Below, one piece after another: positions 13,150 through 25,593 of a DNA stretch of 64,000 nt. The translations under genes and the position numbers were made by a program. This DNA is from Phocoena phocoena. Lineage: Eukaryota > Chordata > Mammalia > Artiodactyla > Phocoenidae. Each line of letters begins with the position of its first letter. The stretch's first letter is position 1. The notes below the pieces were generated by a model, which was not told the origin of the DNA, ran no database searches, and saw only the letters and a program-made list of their open reading frames with translations. The stretch is from contig NC_089232.1 in NCBI RefSeq assembly GCF_963924675.1, forward strand, positions 48,028,522 through 48,092,521, written 5' to 3'.

Positions 13150-13520
13150 TATTGCCATGTTCTGTGTCAAGGCCTTTGCACCTGCTCTTCTTTCTGCATG
13201 TTCTGCCCTCAGATATTGATGATACAAACTTCCATGCCTCACTGTAACCTCTGTTCCAATGTCATCTCTCCATCCAATCTGAAACAGCAGCCATTAATAC
13301 TGTCTTCTTCTCTGCTTTAAAAAAAAAGAATAGTTATCCCTATGTGGCATTATTAAACAGCTATTTATTTATTTTTTTGTTTATCCCAATAAAATTGCAT
13401 GCTCTGTAAGGGCAGAGATCTTGTCAGTATTGTATGCTCTTGTACCCCCAGCCTCTGTAATAGTTAGTGTAAGGTATATATGGTAGGCAGTCAAAAAATA
13501 TTCATTGAATGAATGAACAG
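13150..13520 (+). repeat. L2 LINE 3' fragment
   Basis: Forward L2 text: 'aaggcctttgcacctgctc', 'catgctctgtaagggcaga', 'cccccagcctctgtaatag' and a terminal 'attcattgaatgaatgaac'. Carries indels and is diverged. The 98-codon minus-strand frame across it is chance. Confidence 0.75.
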
Positions 13521-15109
13521 ATAGATGATGAATGGTTGAGGAAACTGATGAATATGTTGAGTGGTCTTTGCCCACCCTCCCCCACTCAAAAATATAATTG
13601 TGCCTGTGTAAAAACAAGCGTTTACCCAGATCTGGCTTTATGGTATATTCCCAGTTCAGGAGAAACTTTGCCATCATGTGGGAAAATGGATTTTTTTCCC
13701 CCAGTAATATACCTACTTTAGCAAGATACGTTAGAGAAAAAAATGTTTCTTTAGCCTTGGTATGTAATTTTATGAAAGCAGCAATCTGTTTTAACCAGCC
13801 ATTGCTTCAAATAATGACTAGTTAATTTTACAGAATTTTTTCCCTCTTCTTGTAAGCATTTGAGAGTCTTTCAAACAGTGTAATTCTCTGCAAGGTCAAC
13901 AAGAGTCTCACAGTCTTCTGTCAACTTGCATAATCAGATTTTTTTAATGTATTTATAAATAAACAGACTATTCCATTTATATCCACTAGGAAAAGAAGAA
14001 AGGACAGACAGATGTGGCCTTTGCCACTGACCTGCTGTCCTGTGCTTTATAGTCAGTCTGGTGATCAGGAAGCATCCCATCAATAAGGCTAAAATTAGTA
14101 TTGATTTCAACTTGACATCTTTCTCTTTCTTCTGCCTCTGCAGTAGCAATATAGGAGATACTCTTTTCTCCATGTCATCATATCATGGCCCACTTGGGCT
14201 AGTTCTTACTTTATGATTGAATGATAGAAGTATACATCTATCAGTACAGTAGTCACAGTCATACTCATGTAAACTGACGAAATGTTGGATATATTTGATC
14301 TCAACTTTGAGATGCGGGTGTATTAAATACCATTAAAGAGTAGCTCAACACAAGAATGGTCTGATGGATGTACTAACAATTCACATATTTTTCATCATCT
14401 AAGTTAAACTTTGAAATAAATAAGTTTCCTCAAATAGCCACCATTTAAATAAGAAGGTCAGTTTCAATCCTCCTGTTTCATCTTATTCTTTCACTATATG
14501 GCATAAATCATAGTCTTATATACTACATTATATTTAGTGTTTGGTTCCTAAATGGTAAAGGTAATGTCCTTTCCAAGTTCTATGAACTGCAGTGGTACAA
14601 AATTTTTCTTTTAAGGCTAGAGATTCACTCACTTTACCACCTTTGCAATGGATTCAATTAGTGATATTATGATATTGCTGGCCTGTACATCTCTCTACAT
14701 AACTAAAACGGAGAGCAAAAAAATCTCTTTAACATTAGATAACACATAAGTAAGCATTATATTTACAAGTTCAGGACCCTGTCCAGTGCAAACATTTGTG
14801 TTTGAATTAAAAATAGGTGGCCTCTCAGTACAGTAATAGGGCCCCTTGAAAAGAGTACACAGAAACAGAAATTATACTGAGTTTTGTGCTCTATTGGTTT
14901 TAGAGGACATTGGTGTATTGAGAATGCTAGTCTGATTTGAGTATTTTAAGTAATTTGAATGATTTCTAATAATAGGGCATTGTTAACTAAATTATAAAGC
15001 AGATTAATGACTAACTTTGTAACCAGGTGTCCTCATGATCTGATTTTTTGAATAGTCTGTAAATTGAAGTCAAAACTGTTCAGATCTTTTGAAATATATT
15101 TGGAAATAT
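13521..15109. other. Unique non-coding sequence
   Basis: No recognised gene or repeat. Short open frames at 13509-13825 and 13934-14173 lack any familiar domain. Confidence 0.5.
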
Positions 15110-15330
15110 CTTAATATTCCCTGTGTCCTCTAGGGTGAAGTCAGAACCCAGCACAACATTGTAAGGCCCTTGTGATTTGATCTGACCTAGGGTCAGATAT
15201 CTTAGCCATACTGTGTAATCTTTTGAATACCTTCATGCTCTTTTCTAAGCTTTTCATTCTGCCTGTTCAGCCCTTCAGAATGATCTAACGTCTCCTCTGT
15301 GACAAAGCTTTCCTTCAGTTCCCCCTATTC
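15110..15330 (+). repeat. Probable L2 LINE fragment
   Basis: Text such as 'ttgtaaggcccttgtgattt', 'catactgtgtaatcttttga' and 'catgctcttttctaagcttt' follows the order of an upstream L2 3' segment. Diverged, so the call is tentative. Confidence 0.45.
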
Positions 15331-16091
15331 TCTCCAGCCTTCCCTGAGCCGGGCGCCTGCTCTCCCCGTTTGCTTTGTTTCCACAGCTATCCCTTCCCGT
15401 AGACTGGGGCTACGGTGGGGCAGGGGCTGTGTCTTGGAGCTTCTGGCTTTAACAGAACCTGGGATAGATGTGTCTGAGCTTAACTCAGGGGTTCAGAGGT
15501 CTGTTAAGTCAACACAGTGGGGGCAGAGAACCTTTCCAAAGAGTTGAGGCTTGTAGATCCCCAGGTGACTGCAGTGTGAGGAGGGTGAGGAGAATGGAGA
15601 ACAGAGCGGGTGTATATTAGGAGTGCTGCAAAGTCAGCTCTTCACGCTGAACAGCTGAGACTTGGAGTGGGGCCTGAGGGTGATGTACCTTTAGAGCGGT
15701 TCTTTCAGTGTGTCCGTCACATCAGCATCCTGCTGAGGAGGGTCTCATTTAGAACTCACACTTCCCCTGGATTATTGCTGTTTTATTGATGAAGAAAGGC
15801 TTATTTGGCTAAAATAGACCAGGTCAGTAAATAGTAGAACAGATATTCCAGATCTGTCTGGCTCCCAAATTCAGTACCTCTACATGTGTACATTTGGGGT
15901 TTCTTTCCTTCCCCTCCTTAGTAGGGCTGGCGGGTGGTGTGGGAAAGCTCTCTAGGCCTTTTTTTCTTCCCCAAAGAGATCAGAATATACATAAGTTTGG
16001 TATTTCTTCTGGGGGTTTTTCCCCATAAGTAAATCTGGATAAGTAGGCTTGAAGATGAATGGCTTGTGACCTGTATTTCTGGTTTATTTTA
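15331..16091. other. Unique non-coding sequence, locally GC-richer
   Basis: Slightly GC-richer than its surroundings. An 82-codon frame at 15299-15547 has no recognised domain. A weak MIR-like segment may lie at 15780-15880. Confidence 0.4.
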
Positions 16092-16290
16092 TTTTATTAT
16101 TATTATTTTTTTCCGGTATGCAGGCCTCTCACTGCTATGGCCTCTCCCGTTGTGGAGCACAGGCTCCGGACGCGCAGGCCCATGGGCCCAGCCGCTCTGC
16201 GGCATGTGGGATCCTCCCAGACCGGGGCACGAACCCGTGTCCCCTGCATCGACAGGCGGACTCCCAACCACTGCGCCACCAGGGAAGCCC
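16092..16290 (-). mobile_element. CHR-2/CHRS-type tRNA-derived SINE
   Basis: Short CHR subtype on the minus strand. A T/TTA-rich tail (16092-16112) is followed by 'cggtatgcaggcctctcac' and ends in the tRNA-like head 'agggaagccc' at 16290. The B-box region reads 'ggggcacgaacccgtg' in reverse. Several short GC-rich open frames on both strands are artefacts of the SINE body. A target-site duplication is not clear. Confidence 0.92.
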
Positions 16291-16339
16291 CCCTCGTTCA
16301 TTTTAGCAGGAAGAGTATTTAGGCTTTATTACATAGGCT

Positions 16340-16440
16340 GCATTCCCAGATGACCTTGGGCAAGATGGCTAACCTCTCCAAGGCAGTCTCCTCTGTGAAA
16401 AGGAGGTACATAAAGTGAGAAGCTAAGCAAAGTACCTACC
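16340..16440 (+). repeat. MIR SINE relic
   Basis: Forward MIR core 'gatgaccttgggcaagatgg', then 'taacctctccaaggcagtct', 'cctctgtgaaaaggaggta' and 'agtacctaccctt'. Partial copy. Confidence 0.6.
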
Positions 16441-17086
16441 CTTCAACGACGCTATGTAGTGTTCTTTGCCTTGAGAGAAGGAGGACTTCTGCTTAGTTCT
16501 AAGTCCTGTGAGTGCCCTCCTTGCCTCTGGATGGCATTATTGCAAAATTAGACCTGGAGCTCAGGTGGCCTTTGAGGGTACTTTTTCTCCCTTTTCAGTA
16601 AGGGTGTGGCTTTTTAAATTGCAGATATCATTCCAGAGGAAGAGATAAGTTAAAACTTAGTGTTAACTACCTACTTATATTACTTGCTAGGATCTTGAGC
16701 TTGTTTTATATTGGTATAAACTGGTGAAGTTGGTGATGTTCTCTCTGTCTACTGGATGGAGAGATTCTGAGCTGACTTGCCTAAGCTAGTGCTGTGTCTA
16801 GAAAGCCTTAGATTGAAATCTGGTCTCCTCATTTTGAATTCTGTTTGCCGTCATGGGGATTAGGTGAAAAGGGTCCAGAGCTAGAATGGGGCACATATGT
16901 GGAAGATAGAGACCTGGATGGGAGAGGAAGCCAGATGCCAAGTCAGACTTCACTCTTTTGCTAACTTTATTAAAAACCTGCTCTCACTCAATCATTTCAT
17001 AGGTGGTCTTTGTAGGTTTCTGGCCCTGGTTCAGACTATTCCATAAAAATCAAAGATGCTTGGTTTTATCAGTAGTTCCAAAAGTC
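16441..17086. other. Unique non-coding sequence
   Basis: No gene seen. A weak reverse MIR-like segment may lie near 16760-16830. Confidence 0.45.
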
Positions 17087-17301
17087 TTTTTTTTTTTTTT
17101 TTTTTTTTGCGGTACACGGGCCTCTCACTGTTGCGGCCTCTCCCACTGCGGAGCACAGGCTCTGGACGCACAGGCCCAGCGGCCACGGCTCACAGGCCCA
17201 GCCGCTCCGCGGCACGTAGGATCCTCCTGGACTGGGGCACGAACCCGCATCTCCTGCATCGGCAGGCGGACTCCCAACCTCCGCGCCACCAGGGAAGCCC
17301 T
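17087..17301 (-). mobile_element. CHRS-type tRNA-derived SINE
   Basis: Minus-strand insertion with a 22-T tail (17087-17108) and the head ending 'agggaagccc' at 17300. An 8-bp target-site duplication, caaaagtc, is visible at 17079-17086 and 17302-17309. Overlapping open frames on both strands are SINE artefacts. Confidence 0.95.
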
Positions 17302-17628
17302 CAAAAGTCATTTTGATGGCATTTTTGACTGCAGTACAGGGAACTAACCCTATTGGGCCTGGGTTGACCCTCTGTAAAATTCATCAGTTCACACAGGGTC
17401 TGGTGTTAGTCACTGGTTGGAGCCATTGCTGTCACTGGCATTTGGCTTTAAGGTATCTCCTTGCTCAAGTTCAAGTTCCTTTCGTGTTTAAACAACACAA
17501 GTTTAAAAAAGACAGTGGGTTACTACACTTGTAAGTACTGAAAGGGTCTTAGGCAAATGCAGGCAGTCTAGCCTTTAATATGGTATTGGAGAATTTCCCC
17601 CCCAAAAGGAAAGAAACAAAAGGAAAGG

Positions 17629-17660
<32 letters not shown>

Positions 17661-17661
17661 T
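17629..17661. repeat. (TTTTG)n simple repeat
   Basis: About six tandem TTTTG units ending in a T run. Confidence 0.9.
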
Positions 17662-17742
17662 GTGAAAACGCTTTGTGTGTTAAGAAAAGATAGGTTTTTA
17701 GTGAGGGTTGAAGTCTGAAGCATTTTTAGTCTGGAAACCCTC

Positions 17743-17744
17743 GT

Positions 17745-17778
<34 letters not shown>

Positions 17779-17779
17779 T
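17743..17779. repeat. (GT)n microsatellite
   Basis: About 18 GT units with one TT interruption. Confidence 0.95.
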
Positions 17780-18749
17780 TGGCTGGCTGTGGTGTTATGA
17801 GTTCTGATTTCTGCAATTAAAATCCTTCTGTGGAAGGTGTGGTCATTTAAAAATACAAATGTATATTGTCATTCTGCAGCCTTTCCTATTGCCCAACATT
17901 TATTGAAAACAGAAAACAGCCAAGCATTCCATTTATTAGAGGTTACTGATAGGGACAGGTGATACAAAGATGAATCACATAATCTCTCAAGGAGTTTCTA
18001 GTCTAATAGAATTGTATTGTTAGACAGCTTGAAGCATGTAATCCCAGGTAATCAGATTGAGGCACAGTGCCATCTCCTTAGGAGTTAATAGGCTCCATAT
18101 CTGGCTTTTCTTTTTTGTCTAACAAAGTCTTTTTCTGTCATATGTGGTGATCCTTACTCTCTTAAATCATTAAGTTGCTTGGCAAGATTCTTGGATCTGG
18201 AGAGACTGGGTGTAGGGCCATATAAGAAAAATGCATTCATTTGATATCGTATTCAGGGGTGTAAGGTCAGGTAGGAACTTTTACCTAGAAAAAAATGTAA
18301 GGCAGATTCCTAATTTGTCATAAAATGGATCCCTTATTCGCCTAGAGTTTTGGAAAGCTGTGATTTTAGGCACCATGGACCAATAGGATTTTCTTTCTCC
18401 TTTGAGCACAGGTTTTGTAGCTTTTGTTATTTTGTCAGAACATTTTTTGGCCTGTGTGTACTAGAGAAGTTACCAAATTTTGGTGAGAACATATCTTCCT
18501 GATAAAGTTGAGATCTGTATGCTTAAGAAGAAATTTGATTATTTATGCTTGGTTCTGTGTCTCTCCCCTTTTCTATCACTCTTCATTCCTTCCATTGATA
18601 AAGCTAAATATATAGAAACAAACATTGACAGCCACACAAATACTTAGGTTAAGTGCTTTTAAACCGATAGTACAGTATGAAAGAAACTTCTTGGCAATTT
18701 ACTGTTTTACAGAATTAATTAGAACTGACCTGTGGGGGATTTATATCCA

Positions 18750-18845
18750 ACCACCTTTCAGAATCCCTTTTCCTCCTCTTGCCCTCACTCCTAGCACAAA
18801 GTGCGGAACACAGTAGATTCTTAATAAATGCTTGTTGAATGTTGC
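18750..18845 (+). repeat. L2 LINE 3' terminus
   Basis: Ends in the characteristic series 'cacagtagattcttaataa' then 'atgcttgttgaatg', preceded by 'actcctagcacaaagtgcgg'. Confidence 0.65.
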
Positions 18846-19029
18846 ATTCTGCATCTTCCTGAAATAACAGAACTGTCAATAATTATTTGACAATAAAATG
18901 TTTTAAAAACTTATTTGGAAATTAAGATGTAAGAGATTAATGCACCAAAAGCAAATCTCATCTCTTAATTGCTTAAAATTGATTACTTCAAGTAATCTTT
19001 AATTGAAACTTCTGAAGACTGGAATTTTA

Positions 19030-19249
19030 CTTATTTATTTATTTATTTATTTATTTGCGGTACGTGGGCCTCTCACTGCTGTGGCCTCTCCCATTGCGGA
19101 GCACAGGCTCCGGACGCGCAGGCTCAGTGGCCGTGGCACACGGGCCTAGCCGCTCTGCGGCATGTGGGATCTTCCCGGACCGGGGCACGAACCCATGTCC
19201 CCTGCATCAGCAGGCAGACTCTCAACCACCGCACCACCAGGGAAGCCCT
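19030..19249 (-). mobile_element. CHRS-type tRNA-derived SINE
   Basis: Minus-strand insertion whose tail is a TTTA repeat (19030-19056) rather than plain T. The body runs to the head 'agggaagccc'. Flanks tggaatttta (left) and tgggatttta (right) look like a target-site duplication with one change. Confidence 0.93.
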
Positions 19250-19977
19250 GGGATTTTAAAATTATACCCTTTGTTCAGACCAGCCTCTGAGAACAAGAAC
19301 AATTAAGGCAATTACGATAGCATTAAGTTTTTTTTGATGAAAAGTTGGCATTTTCTGTATATTAAGATTAGATGTTAGCTACTGAAGTTTCTGGGGGTAG
19401 GACTTAACTAAAGCTTTCAACATTAATAATACAAAGCTGTTGTGAATTTGCAATAAAATTTTCTTGGACATTTTTTTTCACTGAGGTGAAAGAGTCCATG
19501 TAGCCATGCCTCAAAGCCAGTTTACTCACCTAGTACTTCCTTAATAATCCATTGGTAGTTGTGAAGCAGGTTTAACATTTAAGTTTAATTTTTTTCACTA
19601 GTTTTCTGATTTATAAATACCAATTTCTTGGAAAATTTGAAAATTTCCAAAAAGTAAAAAATTCAATATCTTGTTTTCCCACTATACAGAGCTAACTGCA
19701 GTTAAATGTTTGGTGCATTCTCTTCCAGTCTTCTTTTTCAATGTATAAATATTAAAATTATTTCACAGTTGAGATCATGCTGCATATATGGTACTGTATC
19801 TTGCTTTTTTCAATTTTTAACATTGTGAGCAGTTTTCCCATGGCATTAAAACTGTCTGAAAAATTGAAAGCATTTTGGTTCTTGGTGTGACACATGTATC
19901 TTTGTAATTGGTTTGATTTAGTGTGCTTTACTTCAATAAAAATTCAGTATCACAATTAAAAAACATAGATGGCCTCC
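19250..19977. other. Unique non-coding sequence
   Basis: No recognised gene or repeat. Confidence 0.45.
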
Positions 19978-21020
19978 TTTTTTTTTTGGAAATAACAGTT
20001 TATTTTTAATTTTTATTTTATACAGTATTGGATTATAGTAGATTAACAATGTTGTGTTAGTTTCAGGTGTATAGCAAAGTGATTCACTTATATATTTATC
20101 TATTCTTTTTCAAAATTTTTTCCCATTTAGGTTATTACAGAATATTGAGCAGAGTTCCCTGTGCTATATAGTAGGTCCTTGCTGGTTATCTGTTTTAAAT
20201 ATAGCAGTGTGTACATGTCAATCCCAAACTCCCAGTCTATCCCTCCTCCCCACCCTTCCCCCTGGTAACCATAAGTTCGTTCTGTAAGTCTGTGAGTCTG
20301 TTTCTGTTTTGTAAATGAGTTTGTTTGTATCTTTTTTTTTTTTGATTCCACATATATGTGATATCACATAATATTTGTCTTTCTGTCTGACTTACTTCAC
20401 TTAATATGATAATCTCTAGGTCCATCCATGTTTCATTCTTTTTAATGGCTGAGTAATATTCCATTTTATATATGTACCACATCTTCTTTATCCATTCCTC
20501 TGTCGATGACCATTTAGGTTGCTTCCATGTCTTGGTGGTTGTAAACAGTGATGCAGTGAACATTGGGGTGCATGTATCCTTTTGAACCATGTTTTTCTCC
20601 AGATATATGCCCAGGACTTGGATTGCTGGATCATATGGTAGCTCTATTTTTAGTATTTTAAGGAACATCCGTACTGTTCTCCATAGTGGCTGTACCAATT
20701 TACATTTCTACCAACGGTGTAGGAGGGCTTCCTTTTCCTCACACCCTCTCCAGCATTAATTGTTTATAGACTTTTTGATGATGGCCATTCTGACTGGTGT
20801 GAGGTGATATCTCATTGTAGTTTTGATTTGCTTTTCTTTAATAATTAGTGATGTTGAGCATCTTTTCATGTGCTTCTTGCCCATCTATATGTCTTCTTTG
20901 GAGAAATGTTTATTCAAGTCTTCTGCCCATTTTTTGTTTTTTTTTGATATTGAGCTACATGAGCTGTTTGTAAATTTTGGAGATTAATCTCTTATCAGTC
21001 ACATCATTTGTAAATATTTT
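19978..21020 (-). mobile_element. 5'-truncated LINE-1 (3' UTR plus ORF2 C-terminus)
   Basis: Poly-T at 19978-19988 marks the 3' end on the minus strand. Next comes an L1 3' UTR ('gtgttagtttcaggtgtata', 'tgtgctatatagtaggtcct'). Then comes an ORF2 C-terminal remnant: the open frame 20237-20698 (153 codons) contains the L1 hallmark 'MEYYSAIKKNE' and 'WIKKMWYIYKMEYY'. Similarity stops abruptly near 21020, a typical 5' truncation. Frameshifts make it non-functional. The L1 ORF2 product would be an endonuclease and reverse transcriptase; neither domain is present here. Confidence 0.9.
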
Positions 21021-21649
21021 AAACAGCCTCTTATATTAATGTGAAATCTTAAGGTGATAACATGAGCAAAGAAGTACTAAGAAGTTATTAATATGTAGTA
21101 TTATAAAGATATTTTAAATACTTATAAATTGTATTTATTCCAAAAATATTACATCTTTAGAAAAAGTGCCTTTTTATTGGTTATTGGAAAGCAGCTTACA
21201 GAAAAGACTTAAATGTTTAAGAAGGAATAACTTGGTATAATATTTAGTAAAATACTGTATTTTCCTAAGTGTATATTATATATTGTATCCAGTTTTGTTT
21301 ATGAACATTTTTTAAAGGTGATAAGTATAAATTTTTCCATAGTATTTATATTTTCCACAATTTGCCTAAAATGTAATATTAGAACATAAATCAGTGATGC
21401 AACCAAAGTTTTATTCTATATTTAAGTGAAAAGTTGTTACCTGTAGGAAGGTTTTTAGCCCTATCATATAAATTATATTGTACTTAATTCAAATATATAC
21501 AGCAACTACATAAATATATTTCACTGTTAAAATTACATTTCTTTATTTCTGAAATCTTATTTTGAATCTGAGGTTAAAAAAATAAAATTGGAAAGCAGCT
21601 ACTGCCAGAAATTGTTTTTAATTTGTTTTAATGGAAGACTGCTTTTAAT
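21021..21649. other. Unique AT-rich sequence
   Basis: Very AT-rich, no recognised gene or repeat. Confidence 0.45.
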
Positions 21650-21900
21650 TTGCCTGAACTTAAGAAATATTTATTGAGCATTTGCTATGTGTGTAGAAGT
21701 CAGTGACAGGTGGAGTAGGAATCACTGAAGAAAGAAAAACATAGTTCCTGTCTAAATAACTGAACGTATTAATATAAAAGAGTGTATTAAAAAATACAGG
21801 AACACAGTGCTTTGGACGTTCTGAAGAGCTTAGAGAACACTTCCGTTCTGAGGGGCCGTTCAAAAGACTTCTGAAAGAGGGCACATCTGATATGAGCCAA
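21650..21900 (+). repeat. Ancient LINE-like relic, family uncertain
   Basis: Begins 'aagaaatatttattgagcat' then 'ttgctatgtgtgtagaagt' and later 'cacatctgatatgagcc', the order of an old interspersed repeat similar to that at 4530-4830. A 74-codon minus frame is chance. Confidence 0.4.
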
Positions 21901-24814
21901 TTTGAAATCTTGGTATGATTTTAAATACACAGTAGTTGAAGAGACTTAGTTTACAAGACTAAAATTCTGTGTCAGTCTTCACATTTCCAGAGTGATCCTT
22001 TTTTACTAGAAGAGTGAAAAATGATCAAGTTGTGTCTAAATGCAATGAGAATCTTAGCTGCTGTGCTAAGATTTAACTTTGTTTTTTAGGCTATGATAGT
22101 CTGATTTGTCAAGTAGAATACCAATTAGGTATATTATAATCTGATATTTTCAAACAACAAGGAATCGTTTCCATGTTGTGACAATCCTAAAAAGATACTA
22201 AAACAGGAAAGCAAATTCTTAAAACAGGTGGTTGTCAAATCCATCAGGTCAAGAAGAAGCCATTTCTTAATCAGAGATAGTATGTAAGTAGTGATTTGTG
22301 CTAATTATCATGTGAAAGTTAGAGTTAAGCCACAGAATTAAAATTGAGTACCTGTGTTATTGTTTTGATTGTGTGTGATTATTGAGAGTACATTGTTAGG
22401 GCAATTAGGAATTTGCTGTTGTCAAAACAGAATTTGTTATTAAATGCAAGGAATATTATACTTTTTTTGAAGCCGATAATGGATTACACTTATTGTACTT
22501 CAAGATTCCTGCAGAAAGAGAGAAAGAGGGAGGAGGAAGAGGGAGGGAGGAGGGATAGAAAAGAAAGGAAGGAGAGAAGGAGGGAACTTATGTCTAATGT
22601 GTTAACTCTCCCAGTTACTTGATTAATTTTATAGCTTTGCCTCCCACTTTGCATTTCTTTCTGTTCTAATCCCTCCCACATCCACCCCTTTCTTTACCAT
22701 TCTCAGTGCCATCAGAGCCCTGGGCTGGGCTGTTCTTTCTTCTCAGTACTGACTGGCATGAGACCTCTACCAAAGTAGAATTAGAAAAAGTCCTGAATTT
22801 CCGCCTCCTCTGACCAAATCTCATGGACTTCCTTTTCTTCCTGTCTGTGCGTGTACTCTGTTTGGGTCTCGACCATCTCCCCTCTTTCCCTTTTACAATT
22901 TCTAGAGGTTTTACTTTTTTAATGTTTGGGAGTAATATTCATACCATTTTTCTGGAAGTGCTATAATTCAATAAAAAGTTGAGTCAGTTTTGACTTTTGT
23001 GAGGAGTAAAGAAATAGAGGAGAGCATAAGGTAGTGTTTTGAGTGCCTTTCTAGATTCATTCTGACAATTTTTCAAGAGTGCTCTCTGTTTCCTCCCGGA
23101 CACCTCTGCCATCATTCTTCTCTTGAAGGATTGAGAAAACAGATATTATTTCTCAGTGCAGGGATGGTTACCAATGGAAAAGTTAGTGGCTGAATAAAAG
23201 TTTGAAACACACCAGTTATATATCACTGGGCCTTTTCTACTTTTTTCCCTTAAAAGGGATGCTCTTGTTTTGTTTTGTTTTCCCTATAGGAAAAATAAAG
23301 AGTTAACTATTTTACAATTTGGTGTGAATTTTGGCAAGAACTAGAGTCCAAGTAAATAATTTGAGGTTAAAGTAAAAGCTGCGCTCTCTGACAGAGCCCC
23401 TTGAGTCTATTCCTTACACATGGAAACACCTTCATACGTATACCAGTGACTAAGTCTCATCTTTCCCCTCACCGTGAGCATAGTGCATGAGCATGGATGA
23501 AACACAATGGAAAAATTAAATATATGACAACTATTGACAGTTATGAAGAAATGTATGTCAAATTGCAAGCTCAGTATATCAAAAGGTATATGTCTGAACA
23601 AAATTCTGATATTTTTATTCATGGATATCAAGAGGCTAAAGTCAAGCTGTCAAAAGTTTGCAACATTTTTCCAAAGCTTCTTGTGTTTAAGACCTCTACC
23701 GCACTCTGGGAATTGTACCAGCAGGTATTGAGTTTTTAGGGCAGGAGAATATTTCTGAAGGTTTTAACTATTCTGAGTATTTACAAATCCTGTTAGCTTT
23801 CTCAGTAAAATGGTATTCAGTAGCCTGTTATATATCTGAAACTGATATTCTTGTAAAAATGTTTAAGTGCTTGGTTTTTATATAGAGCTAGGCAATCCAA
23901 GAGAATAAAAGTAGACCATAGTACTCTACTGAATCAGTTAGAGGGGAGATGCAAGAATTTTCTGTTCTAACACCAGAACTCTAGTTGAATTGGAGTTGGT
24001 CAGATCTCTTTGGGATGCTAAAAAATATAAATTTGAAAAAAAAATTGAATAAAATGAGGCCTAGTCGCATTTATTTTTAGATAATTTTATTAATTTTGCA
24101 ACAAAAATATATTATGACAAGTGATTATTACCACTAACTGTAATAAGTGCACATTAAAAGCCCTGTTTTCTAGTGTGTATCTGTCATAGTCCTCATCCCA
24201 GTTTTAGCATATGCTGAAAATTCTTTTAGGTTCACTTTTTTTTCCTTGGGAAAGACACATGAAGGCCAATGATAGCCATATTAGAAGAGCACATGTTTGT
24301 GAATTGATGACTAAGATAATGATGCTAATGTATTTCTTTGGATACTTTAGAACTTAGGTTCTCCAAAGGACAATGTACCTATTCTTGGAGACAAAAAGAA
24401 CAAAATAAAAACTGTGTCCTTAAAGGATGTTTAAAACTTGCCAGGCAGAATATGAGCAAATGTCTCATGACTGTTCAGTGGGCTTACTGTTTCTTAGATG
24501 GACATATTGTCTGTTTCACACAAACACTCCCACCCAACCACCCAAGTGACTATTGATAGAACATGGAGTTTAATAATGTAATTTGTTTCCAAGCAGAGAT
24601 AACTTCGCTTGAGCCTTCAAAGTTCTATTCATAATTTTTCTTTTGTTTGTAATTTTCTGTATCTCAAGCCTTATGAGATTTTTGTCTGATATTTCTCTGT
24701 ATAATAATTGTGTGCATAATAATTTTTTCTTTTCTAAATTAGAAGCATTTATTTAAATAGAAACTAGGGTATTATGACAAATAAAACATTTGGGTCTCAG
24801 AATTTTCCAGAGCT
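21901..24814. other. Unique non-coding sequence
   Basis: About 2.9 kb without recognised gene. A purine tract is listed separately. The overlapping frames at 23497-23739 (80 and 65 codons) contain no domain I recognise. They lack any visible splice, poly-A or promoter context. Confidence 0.5.
22513..22585. repeat. Purine-only (GA/GGA-rich) tract
   Basis: An almost uninterrupted run of G and A on the plus strand over about 73 bases, with only one T. A polypurine/polypyrimidine mirror-like tract that can adopt non-B DNA. Confidence 0.9.
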
Positions 24815-25022
24815 TTTTTTTTTTTTTTTTGCTGTACGCAGGCCTCTCACTATTGTGGCCTCTCCCATTGTGGAGCACAGGCTCTGGACGCACAGGCTCA
24901 GTGGCCATGGCTCATGAGCCTAGCCGCTCCGCAGCATGTGGGATCTTCCCGGACCAGGGCACGAACGCATGTCCCCTGCATCGGCAGGCGGACTCTCAAC
25001 CACTGCGCCACCAGGGAAGCCC
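24815..25022 (-). mobile_element. CHRS-type tRNA-derived SINE
   Basis: Minus-strand insertion with a T tail and the head 'agggaagccc' ending at 25022. It is bounded by an exact 9-bp target-site duplication, tccagagct, at 24806-24814 and 25023-25031. Confidence 0.95.
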
Positions 25023-25031
25023 TCCAGAGCT

Positions 25032-25561
25032 CTTTTAAAACCACCATTTTATCGCGTTCTACAAGAACCCATTAGGTGAAAATTTGACAATATATGTTCA
25101 AGAATATTAAGGAAATGACTACCTTTATTTTCCTAACAACTCTCTCCCTTTTATTCTTCTCATTTATATGTGCTTTCCCCTTTATTCTGAGTACAAATTA
25201 TCTAGCCATTCATAAAAATGTTTGGGTAAATACCTATATATGTGATTTCACATTAAGTCAGCAGTATATGTTTGTTACACTCCCCAGTAGACTACTTAAA
25301 AGGAAGCACAAAAATGGTTTTAGTAGTCTATAAAATGATCAAATAAAAATCTCTGTATTAGTTAAAACCAAACCAGATCTTATTCCAAAAGAAATTACAC
25401 AGTTCTTTATACTTAATATGTGGATTAAATTCCATACTAAAATATTCCAGATATTTTATTTCCCCTCTCAAAGAGTTATTTGAGGAGAGACAATTATCTA
25501 AAATGCACTTATAACACCAGTCAATCTCTTTGTGCTAAACTAAATGGTGTAGACAAAGGAT
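25032..25561. other. Unique non-coding sequence
   Basis: No recognised repeat. A 79-codon frame at 25094-25333 has a hydrophobic N-terminal half but resembles nothing I know and is probably chance in AT-rich DNA. Confidence 0.45.
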
Positions 25562-25593
25562 ACACACACACACAGACACACAGACATACACAC
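25562..25593. repeat. (CA)n microsatellite, imperfect
   Basis: CA units interrupted by GA and TA. It directly abuts the DNA transposon that follows. Confidence 0.9.

Larger units (their letters stand above)
17302..19029. other. Unique non-coding sequence with microsatellites
   Basis: No recognised gene. Simple repeats and a short L2 terminus within it are listed separately. Confidence 0.5.

Noticed and set aside
16113..16290. tRNA gene in the SINE heads
   Set aside because: The heads keep A and B box traces but lack a foldable tRNA; they are SINE promoters.
16059..16353. GC-rich overlapping frames in the SINE at 16 kb and similar ones at 17, 19, 25, 40 and 57 kb
   Set aside because: The same translated phrases recur in each CHRS copy, so they are SINE artefacts and not genes.
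25562..25593. CA repeats and other regular arrays as CRISPR-like arrays
   Set aside because: These are dinucleotide microsatellites with no spacers; the genome is mammalian.
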